DNA of 45,580 bases from Deltaproteobacteria bacterium 13_1_40CM_4_68_19. GTDB taxonomy: Bacteria; Myxococcota; Myxococcia; Myxococcales; 40CM-4-68-19. The translations under genes and the position numbers were made by a program. The notes under the pieces are model-generated. The model made no database searches. It had not been told where the DNA came from and saw nothing but the letters and a program-made list of their open reading frames with translations. Within the stretch, counting starts at the first letter, position 1, and each line of letters starts with the position of its first letter. Below are positions 1-6,516 of the stretch, piece by piece. Where the stretch lies: NCBI GenBank assembly GCA_001918155.1, contig MNFJ01000097.1, positions 1 through 45,580 of the forward strand. The letters run 5' to 3'.

Positions 1-87
1 GCGGGAGGGAAGGACGAACGCCGCTCCCATCGCGCCGAGCGCCCCGATCGCCTCACGCCGACCCATTCTCGGTTTGTTTCTGGCCAT
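1..87 (-). CDS. Partial N-terminus of a Tat-exported protein
   Basis: Only the first 29 codons are in the window and the gene runs off the left edge. Reading from the ATG at 87, the peptide begins MARNKPRMGRREAIGALG and continues with a hydrophobic stretch (AMGAAFVLP). A twin arginine followed by a moderately hydrophobic run is typical of Tat signal peptides, so the mature protein is probably folded and perhaps cofactor-bound before export. A second ATG at 66 gives a shorter start closer to the twin arginine. The gene is divergent from the Vgb-like gene at 252, with a 164-base gap. Function cannot be told from the signal peptide alone. Confidence 0.55.
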   Translation of the reverse strand, partial: MARNKPRMGRREAIGALGAMGAAFVLPSR

Positions 88-251
88 GATCAGCTCAGCG
101 GCGGCTATCGCCCACTCGATTGTAGCGCGCCGCTCGTCCCCCTTGGGAATCAGTACGTTGTGCGCCGCTACTGCATGGTTCACGATGGGTGCACTGCGCG
201 ATACCAAAGAGTAAGTCTCCCTCCCGCAGGCGAATCGCACGGAGGTCTGTC

Positions 252-1235
252 ATGCGCCGGCTCGCAGCTTGGTTGCCGCTCGCGGCGTCGATTGCCGCAA
301 TGGCCTCGGAGATATCGATCGAAGAGTGGGACGTCCCGACGGAGAATTCACGACCGCACGACCCGGCGGTCGCACCGGACGGCGCCCTCTGGTTCACGGA
401 GCAGAGGGCGAACAAGCTCGGCCGGCTGGACCCGCGCACGGGGCAGATGAAGGAGTTCCCGCTGCGAACGCCCGGCTCGGGCCCGCATGGTCTCGTCGCC
501 GACCGCGAAGGCAACATCTGGTTCACGGCGATCTCGAAAGGGTACGTCGGGAAGCTCGATCCGAAGACCGGCAGCGTGAAGGAATATCCCACGCTGGATC
601 CGCGGGCCCGCGATCCGCATACGCCCGTCTTCGATCAGCGCGGACGCCTTTGGTTCACGCTCGAGCAGTCCAACTTCATCGGGCGCCTCGATCCACGTAG
701 CGGTGAGATGCGGCTCGCTGAGGTTCCGACGCAGGAAGCCGAGCCTTACGGGATCGTGGTGACTGCACAAGGAGTGCCGTACTTCTGCGAATTCGGCAGC
801 AACAAGCTGGCGAGCGTCGATCCCGAAAGCATGACGATCGCGGAATACCCCCTACCCGACGGCGCTCGACCGCGCCGGCTTGCCGTCGCCCCAGACGGTT
901 CGATCTTCTACAGCGACTATGCGCGCGGCCAGCTCGGCCGATTCAATCCTGCCTCGCGAAAAGTCGAAGAGTGGCCCTCGCCCGGCGGTGCTGGCGCCAG
1001 GCCGTACGGGATCGCGGTAACACCCGATGGGACGGTCTGGTTCAGCGAGTCGGGCATCGAGCCGAACACATTGGTGAGATTCGATCCGCGGACGAAGAAG
1101 TTCTCTAGCACGCCGATTCCTTCCGGCGGGGGCGTCGTCCGCAACATGGTCGCGACCGCCGACGGCAAGGTGTACCTGGCCGAGAGCGGCGTGAACAAGG
1201 TTGCCATCGTGCACCCCTCCGTCGTCGCGCGGTGA
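252..1235 (+). CDS. Virginiamycin B lyase (Vgb)-like beta-propeller protein, exported
   Basis: 327 residues. The ATG at 252 is chosen because GGAGGT lies at 241-246; an in-frame upstream start at 189 has no such site. Residues 1-18 form a signal peptide (MRRLAAWLPLAASIAAMA). The rest is a series of blades of about 42 residues with the recurring pattern 'PDG..WFTE...N+lGRlDP+TG...E+pl' (for example DGALWFTEQRANKLGRLDP and GNIWFTAISKGYVGKLDP). This is the streptogramin lyase/SMP-30-like propeller signature. True Vgb linearises streptogramin B, but most family members are untested exported propellers. The signal peptide argues against a cytosolic antibiotic-inactivating role. Family call is firm, substrate unknown. 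Confidence 0.8.
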   Translation: MRRLAAWLPLAASIAAMASEISIEEWDVPTENSRPHDPAVAPDGALWFTEQRANKLGRLDPRTGQMKEFPLRTPGSGPHGLVADREGNIWFTAISKGYVGKLDPKTGSVKEYPTLDPRARDPHTPVFDQRGRLWFTLEQSNFIGRLDPRSGEMRLAEVPTQEAEPYGIVVTAQGVPYFCEFGSNKLASVDPESMTIAEYPLPDGARPRRLAVAPDGSIFYSDYARGQLGRFNPASRKVEEWPSPGGAGARPYGIAVTPDGTVWFSESGIEPNTLVRFDPRTKKFSSTPIPSGGGVVRNMVATADGKVYLAESGVNKVAIVHPSVVAR

Positions 1236-1299
1236 CGAGGGGATGCGGTTTCGCCAAAATTCCCGATCTTGCGTTGGTCGTCGCCAGCGACGTCTTCGC

Positions 1300-1638
1300 T
1301 TACCAGCTCAGGATGCGATCGTTCCCCTCGATGAGCCGTGCGATCCCGCTGCGCTGGATCTGTTCGATACCGGGGACCAGCTGCGAGCTCTGGATCCCCC
1401 GATCCGCGAGATCCTCCGCGACCGCGCAGAGCGGAATCTTCGTCGCGATGATCGCCTTGATGTCCCTCACCAGGTCGGGCCCCTTCACCGCGCGGGCGCC
1501 GAAACGAATTTCAATCGCGCGTTCAAGCGGCACGTGGGAGAGCCACCCGCCACATGGCGAAGCGGGGCGCGCGCGCGGACGCTCTTCCCACAATGCTGCG
1601 GCGACGACTGCCAGCTCCACCAGGAAGCGCGAACGCAT
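1300..1638 (-). CDS. DsrE-family-like protein
   Basis: 112 residues with a short hydrophobic N-terminus (FLVELAVVAAAL), possibly a signal peptide. The C-terminal half matches the usual end of DsrE/F-like proteins: a strand (IEIRFGARAV), a helix, IATKIPLCAVAEDLADRGI, then the hallmark LVPGIEQIQRSGIARLIEG. Compared with typical members the first strand and loop look short, so the fold may be incomplete. AAGGGGC lies 4-9 bases before the ATG. It is convergent with the Vgb-like gene and on the same strand as tpx, 155 bases away. DsrE proteins take part in sulfur-relay or redox reactions, but the sulfur-carrying cysteine of DsrE itself is not conserved here, so no reaction is proposed. Confidence 0.5.
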   Translation of the reverse strand: MRSRFLVELAVVAAALWEERPRARPASPCGGWLSHVPLERAIEIRFGARAVKGPDLVRDIKAIIATKIPLCAVAEDLADRGIQSSQLVPGIEQIQRSGIARLIEGNDRILSW

Positions 1639-1687
1639 GCATGCCCCTTCGGCTGGAACATGTGCATGCCGTTACGCGAAACACCGA

Positions 1688-1716
1688 GCGGGCGCTCGGA
1701 CGCTGAGTGCGCCCGC
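1688..1716 (-). terminator. GC-rich hairpin downstream of tpx
   Basis: Perfect 8-base inverted repeat GCGGGCGC (1688-1695) / GCGCCCGC (1709-1716) with a 13-base loop, 78 bases beyond the tpx stop codon. There is no T-tract, so it is at best a weak or factor-assisted terminator, and chance in GC-rich DNA is possible. Confidence 0.25.
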
Positions 1717-1793
1717 GACGTTCGGCCACCGGGGTCCCTTTTCGCGACCAAGCGCGCGGCGCTCGAGGTCAATCGACCGCAGCGCTGCGCTCG

Positions 1794-2294
1794 CTACCGG
1801 ACGGCCGCGAGCGCCTTGTCGTAGTCCGGCTCCTGCGCGATCTCCGGCACGAGCTGGCGGTAGACGACCTTGTCGTTCTCGTCGAGCACCACCACGGCGC
1901 GGGCTGTGAGGCCGGCGAGCGGGCCGTCCTCGAGGAGCACGCCGTAGTCCTTCGCGAAGTTCTTCCCGCGCATGAGCGAGAGCGGCACCACGTTCTGGAG
2001 ACCCTCGGTCGTGCAGAAGCGCTTCGCCGCGAACGGCAGGTCCGACGACACGACGAGCACTACGGCGTTCGGAAGCCTCCCGGCGGCTTCGTTGAACCTG
2101 CGCGTGGAGGTCGCGCACACGGAGGTATCGAGGCTGGGCACGATGTTGAGGATCTTCTTCTTCCCCTTGAATTCCGCGAGCGAGACGTCCTTCAGGTCGG
2201 TACTGGTGAGCTTGAAGTCGGGCGCCTTCGCGCCGACCGCGGGCAGCTCGCCGTTCGTGTGGATGGGGGTTCCCTTGAACGTAACCTGGGCCAT
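1794..2294 (-). CDS. tpx: Thiol peroxidase Tpx
   Basis: 166 residues, the normal Tpx length, starting at the ATG at 2294 behind GGAGGC. A longer reading to 2336 adds 14 residues not seen in the family. Atypical 2-Cys peroxiredoxin: reduces hydrogen peroxide and alkyl hydroperoxides using thioredoxin. The peroxidatic cysteine is C60 in the motif [15 protein letters not shown] and the resolving cysteine is C94 in [16 protein letters not shown], both where expected. The start [18 protein letters not shown] and the end DYDKALAAV are also typical. Cytoplasmic or periplasmic in different bacteria; no signal peptide here. Single gene, not in an obvious operon. Confidence 0.95.
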   Translation of the reverse strand: MAQVTFKGTPIHTNGELPAVGAKAPDFKLTSTDLKDVSLAEFKGKKKILNIVPSLDTSVCATSTRRFNEAAGRLPNAVVLVVSSDLPFAAKRFCTTEGLQNVVPLSLMRGKNFAKDYGVLLEDGPLAGLTARAVVVLDENDKVVYRQLVPEIAQEPDYDKALAAVR

Positions 2295-2399
2295 GGGGCT
2301 CTGCCTCCGCGTCGATTCGTCGGGTGCTGCCGACATGTAACACGGCAGGCCGAGGGATGCTCGCCCGGATTCTCCCCGGCCCTCCCTCGGCGAACCCGA

Positions 2400-2672
2400 C
2401 TACCCTCGAGAGAACCTCCACCAGAGGACGCCCGCCGCTGCAGCCGGGACAGCGAAGACCACGATGAAATAAGGAACCTCGTCGGCGAGCGGGTACCCTG
2501 CCCGCGAGACGCCGACCCAAAGGTTCACCGCTGCCGCAACCAACCAGATCGGGATGAAGCAACTAGCAGCGGTCGCCAATGCCGACGGTGCTCCACCGCC
2601 GATCCAGCGGCCGAGGAGAAGAAAGGCGCCGAGGAGCAGGAACCCTCCGGCGATGATCTTGATGGTGTGCAT
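2400..2672 (-). CDS. Small three-helix membrane protein
   Basis: 90 residues from the ATG at 2672 with AAGGACC upstream. Three predicted membrane helices: about 5-22, 30-53 and 66-86. The end is basic (WWRFSRG). No cysteine pair or known motif. Small conserved membrane proteins of this layout are common next to unrelated genes; function unknown. It is divergent from the ABC substrate-binding protein at 2835, with a 162-base gap that must hold promoters for both. Confidence 0.7.
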   Translation of the reverse strand: MHTIKIIAGGFLLLGAFLLLGRWIGGGAPSALATAASCFIPIWLVAAAVNLWVGVSRAGYPLADEVPYFIVVFAVPAAAAGVLWWRFSRG

Positions 2673-2834
2673 CGACGGTCCTTCGCCTCGTTCTAGATCG
2701 CCGACGCCGGGTTGGATAGCGGCACCGTGCTCCGCCAAATGAATGCTGCTGAACGGCTGCCGCTCCGTCCCCGGGCTCGACGGGTGGCCGGTGCGCGATG
2801 ATCTCCGCAGATCCCTTCTGCGCGGGAGTGCTCG

Positions 2835-4472
2835 GTGTTTCTCTGCCTGCAAATCGCGACGGCCGCCCTGCTGGCGGGCACGACGGCCGAGGCCGACCCC
2901 GACTGGCAGGAAGGCCGCCTTCCCGCCGCCGTCTACGCGGGTGTCCCCCGAATCGGCGGGACGCTGGTCGTGCGCCTCGATCAGGAGCCCCCGAGCCTCG
3001 ACAAGCTTACCGATTCCGCGCTGGCCATCGACTGGATGCTGGAGCGCAAGGTCCTCGAGTCCATGGCCGAGCCCGACGCGAGCAAGCACCCGGAATATCC
3101 GCTCAAGCCCGCGCTGGCGACGAGCTGGACGATCTCCCCGGACCAGCTCACCTTCACGTTCCGCTTGCGCCGCGACGTCGTCTGGCACGACGGTAAGCCG
3201 TTCAGCGGCAAGGATGTGCTCGCGACGGTGCGGAAGATCCTCGATCCCTCCGTGCGCGCGATGCACCTGCGCAACAACTTCGTCGATCTCGAGGACATTT
3301 CGACCGCGCCCGGGGACGATTTCACCGTCGTCGCCCGTTACCGCAAACCTTATTTCCTGGCCTTCCGCGCCCTGGCGACGCTCTCGATCTATCCGGCCCA
3401 TCTCCTGGAGACCGCCGGGGACATGCTCCACAGCGCGATCCACCGGGCGCCGGTGGGGACCGGCCCTTTCCGCTTCGACGCGTGGAAGACGGGCGAGCGC
3501 ATCACGTTCGTGCGCAACGACCGATACTGGGGTCGCAGGGCCTATCTCGACCGGATCGTCTATCGCATCGTCGCCGATCCGGCCGTGGGGTTTCAGCTGC
3601 TCAAGCAGGGCGAGTTCGACCTCTATCTGCAACTGCAGCCGCAGCAGTGGGTCCGCGATCTGGACGCGGCTGGCCTGAGGAAGGCCGTTCGCCGGATCAA
3701 GTTCTATAGCCCCAACTACAACTGGATCGGCTGGAACGAGCAGCGGCCCTGGTTCTCGGACCCGCGTGTGCGCCAGGCGATGAACCACGCCATCGACACC
3801 GAAGCGGTCCGCAAGAGCTTCCTCCTCGGCCTCGATCGCCCCACGACCTGCCACTTCTATCTCGACTCCTCGGCCTGCGATCGTTCGCTCGCGCCGCGTT
3901 CATACGATCCCGCTCGTGCGGCGCAGCTGCTCGACGAGGCCGGCTGGCGCGACCACGACGGCGATGGCGTGCGGGACAAGGACGGCGTGCCGTTCCGGTT
4001 CACGTTCCTGATGAACGCGGATTCGGTGTTCCTCGACAAGCTCACTCCCTACCTGCAACAGGAGCTGCACAAGCTGGGCGTCGAGATGGAGATCCGGAAG
4101 GTGGATTGGGCGCACTTCGTACAGCTGGTGGAGGAGCACCAGTTCGACGCCACTTCGCTGCGCTGGGGCAATACGGACGTGGTGCAGGATCCGTACGAGA
4201 TCTGGCACTCCTCGCAGATCAAGGATGGCTCGAACTATGTCCTCTTCAAGGATCCCCGGGCGGACCAGCTCATCGAGCAGGCGCGCGCCGTGCTCGATGA
4301 CGCCCGCCGCAACGAGCTCTATCGCAAGTTGGGGCGGCTTCTCTACGATGAAGCCCCCTACACGTTCCTCTACAGCCGGCCTTCCCTCGACGCAGTCAGT
4401 AGCCGCGTCCGCGGCATCCGGCCTTCGGTGGTCTGGTACGATCTCCAGGACGTCTGGCTGGCGCCGCCGTGA
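2835..4472 (+). CDS. Peptide-type ABC transporter substrate-binding protein (SBP_bac_5)
   Basis: 545 residues. GTG start at 2835 with GGGAG ten bases before it. N-terminal signal peptide (hydrophobic 2-18, cleavage near TAEA). Family 5 binding-protein features in order: GGTLVVRLDQEPPSLDKL near residue 40, PEYPLKPALATSW, the highly conserved VGTGPFRFDAWKTGE, RNDRYWG, DPRVRQAMNHAID and DEAGWRDHDGDG. It delivers oligo- or dipeptides (or a similar ligand) in the periplasm to the permeases encoded next. The stop overlaps the next start by 4 bases. Its ATPases are not adjacent but 8.4 kb away at 14890-16613. Confidence 0.93.
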   Translation: MFLCLQIATAALLAGTTAEADPDWQEGRLPAAVYAGVPRIGGTLVVRLDQEPPSLDKLTDSALAIDWMLERKVLESMAEPDASKHPEYPLKPALATSWTISPDQLTFTFRLRRDVVWHDGKPFSGKDVLATVRKILDPSVRAMHLRNNFVDLEDISTAPGDDFTVVARYRKPYFLAFRALATLSIYPAHLLETAGDMLHSAIHRAPVGTGPFRFDAWKTGERITFVRNDRYWGRRAYLDRIVYRIVADPAVGFQLLKQGEFDLYLQLQPQQWVRDLDAAGLRKAVRRIKFYSPNYNWIGWNEQRPWFSDPRVRQAMNHAIDTEAVRKSFLLGLDRPTTCHFYLDSSACDRSLAPRSYDPARAAQLLDEAGWRDHDGDGVRDKDGVPFRFTFLMNADSVFLDKLTPYLQQELHKLGVEMEIRKVDWAHFVQLVEEHQFDATSLRWGNTDVVQDPYEIWHSSQIKDGSNYVLFKDPRADQLIEQARAVLDDARRNELYRKLGRLLYDEAPYTFLYSRPSLDAVSSRVRGIRPSVVWYDLQDVWLAPP

Positions 4473-5437
4473 GGACGTTGCTGCTCCAGCGGCTCCTGGG
4501 AACCATCCCGACATTCCTCGGAATCACCTTCATCGCCTTCGCGCTGGTTCGCGCGGCACCAGGGCACGCGCTCGCGCTCGAGGGCGACGGCGGATTGCGC
4601 CAGGGCGCGGCCACGGCCGCCGAGAGGCGCGAATACCGCCGGCTCATGGGCCTCGACGATCCGTTCCTGCCGGGTTACGCGCGCTGGCTCACGCACGTGG
4701 TGCGAGGCGACCTGGGCGACTCCTTCCGCGATGGCCGCCCTGTGCGCGTGCTCCTCGCCGAAGCGCTGCCGGTCACGCTGCTGCTCTCGCTTCCGGCGCT
4801 CCTTCTCGGATACCTGCTCGCGATTCCCATCGGTCTCATCTCCGCGGCCCGTCCGGGCGGGCTTCTCGATCGGTTTCTCTCCAGCGCCGTGTTCCTGCTG
4901 TATTCGCTGCCGGTGCAGTGGGTCGCGCTGCTGCTGGTCGTTGCCGCGAGCGGCAGCGGGTTGCCGATCCAAGGCCTGAGGACCGAGGGGGTGAGCGCGG
5001 CGAGCGATCTATTCGCCCATCTAGTGCTGCCGATCGCCTGCCTCACGTACGGGTCCCTGGCCGTCCTCTCGCGCCACTTGCGCAGCTCGATGCTGGAGGT
5101 CATGGGCCAGGACTACGTCCGCACGGCCCGCGCCAAGGGCCTCTCAGAGACAGCGGTGGTGTTGAGGCACGCCTTGCCCAACTCCTTGCTCAGCATGATC
5201 ACCCTCTTCGGTCTGACGTTTCCCGCGCTCGCGTCCGGGGCCGTCATCGTGGAGCGGGTATTTGGCCTGCCCGGGATGGGAAAGTTGACCTTCGACGCCG
5301 TGCTCGGGCGCGACATGCCCGTGCTGATGGGCGCGATCACGCTCGCCGGCCTGATGACGATGCTGGGGCTGCTCGTCTCGGACCTGCTCTATCTGGCGGC
5401 CGATCCGCGCGTGTCACTGAGGGGGCGGCGCACTTGA
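4469..5437 (+). CDS. dppB: Peptide-type ABC transporter permease, DppB/OppB-like
   Basis: 322 residues. GTG start inside the end of the binding-protein gene (GTGA overlap), so translation is coupled. Six membrane helices, beginning with TIPTFLGITFIAFALVR at 12-28, a typical OppB start. The cytoplasmic EAA loop that contacts the ATPase is at about 209-240 (GQDYVRTARAKGLSETAV then HALPNSLL). The end DLLYLAADPRVSL is also typical. Forms a heterodimer with the next permease. The symbol is by family; the substrate could be peptides, nickel or another small molecule. Confidence 0.93.
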   Translation: MRTLLLQRLLGTIPTFLGITFIAFALVRAAPGHALALEGDGGLRQGAATAAERREYRRLMGLDDPFLPGYARWLTHVVRGDLGDSFRDGRPVRVLLAEALPVTLLLSLPALLLGYLLAIPIGLISAARPGGLLDRFLSSAVFLLYSLPVQWVALLLVVAASGSGLPIQGLRTEGVSAASDLFAHLVLPIACLTYGSLAVLSRHLRSSMLEVMGQDYVRTARAKGLSETAVVLRHALPNSLLSMITLFGLTFPALASGAVIVERVFGLPGMGKLTFDAVLGRDMPVLMGAITLAGLMTMLGLLVSDLLYLAADPRVSLRGRRT

Positions 5438-6516
5438 GACCCGGCGTCTGGAAACGGTTCGCGGCGCGGCGCAGGAACCTGATCGGGCTCGGCCTTTCGC
5501 TCCTGCTCGCGCTGCTGGCGCTGTTCGCGGACTTCATCGCCAGCGACCGGCCCATCATCCTCAGGCAGGCGGGCACGCTCTATCTGTTTCCCAATCTGGT
5601 GGAGTATCGGGCGCTGCGCGGCTTCAGCGCGCGCGATCTGGGACGGGCGGATTGGGCGCTCTGGCCGCCGCTGCGGCATGGCCCCTACACCATCCCGCCA
5701 CTGGCCACGCTGGAAGGTCCGCTGCCGCAGCCGCCCAGCGCGGACCATCCGCTCGGCACCGACAATGCGGGCCGCGATACCCTCGCGCGTCTGCTGCATG
5801 GTACGCGCACCTCGCTCGGGGTCGGCTGCGCGGCTGCCGCAGCACAGGTCGTCATCGGACTCGCGCTCGGCGTCCTCGCCGGCTACCTGGGCGGACTCGT
5901 CGACGTGGCCGTCACCCGGGCCGCGGAGGTGCTGCTCAGCTTCCCCCTGCTCCTGCTGCTCCTCGCCGCTCAGGGCATCCTCGAGCGCACCACGCTGATG
6001 AGCACGATGGCAGTCATCGCGCTCACCCGCTGGGCCGATACTTCGAGGCTCGTGCGCGCGGAGGCGATGCGCGTGCGGGAGATGCCGTACGTCGAGGCCA
6101 GCCGCGCGCTGGGCAGCTCTCGGCTGCGCACCTTGCTGGTGCACGTCTTGCCTAATTCGCTCTCCCCCGCGCTGGTCGCCGCGACCTTCGGCGTGGGCTC
6201 CGCAATCCTGCTGGAGAGCGCTCTCAGCTTTCTCGGCTTCGGCGCGCCAGAGCCGACGGCTTCCTGGGGACTCTTGATGGCGCACGGTTTCCAAGACGTG
6301 CTCGATCCCAACGCGCGACTGCTGGTGCTCCTGCCCGGCCTTGCCATCTTCCTCGCGGTGAGCGCGTTCAACGTGATCGGCGAAGGTCTGCGAGACGCCC
6401 TCGACCCACGGTATCAGGGCGCCGTCGATCCCTCTGTATTCATCACTTCCGCCCAGAACCGCGCGTTGTCGCCGATTCCCAAGCCGGACGGCTGCGGCCC
6501 CACGCCGGCCGCATAG
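5434..6516 (+). CDS. dppC: Peptide-type ABC transporter permease, DppC/OppC-like
   Basis: 360 residues from a TTG start (5434) that overlaps the preceding TGA, with GGGGGCGG just upstream. The N-terminal helix (18-36) is followed by a large periplasmic loop, then HPLGTDNAGRDTLARLLHG at 105-123, which is diagnostic for DppC/OppC. The EAA loop is REMPYVEASRALGSS. The usual conserved end is NVIGEGLRDALDPR, after which about 30 extra residues continue to 6516. That tail is antisense to the 3' end of the subtilase gene (103-base convergent overlap). The tail is not part of the family and may come from loss of an earlier stop. Confidence 0.92.
   Translation: MRPGVWKRFAARRRNLIGLGLSLLLALLALFADFIASDRPIILRQAGTLYLFPNLVEYRALRGFSARDLGRADWALWPPLRHGPYTIPPLATLEGPLPQPPSADHPLGTDNAGRDTLARLLHGTRTSLGVGCAAAAAQVVIGLALGVLAGYLGGLVDVAVTRAAEVLLSFPLLLLLLAAQGILERTTLMSTMAVIALTRWADTSRLVRAEAMRVREMPYVEASRALGSSRLRTLLVHVLPNSLSPALVAATFGVGSAILLESALSFLGFGAPEPTASWGLLMAHGFQDVLDPNARLLVLLPGLAIFLAVSAFNVIGEGLRDALDPRYQGAVDPSVFITSAQNRALSPIPKPDGCGPTPAA

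Noticed and set aside
189-251. Earlier start for the Vgb-like protein
   Set aside because: The 21 added residues are basic and would bury the signal peptide. The ribosome-binding site fits the ATG at 252.
1201-1909. Plus-strand open frames opposite the DsrE-like and tpx genes
   Set aside because: Their composition and lack of motifs mark them as shadows; the minus strand encodes a clear thiol peroxidase.
2673-3854. Long minus-strand open frame reaching from the small membrane protein into the binding-protein gene
   Set aside because: Only the last 90 codons (2400-2672) look like protein. The rest is antisense to the binding-protein gene and has shadow-type composition.
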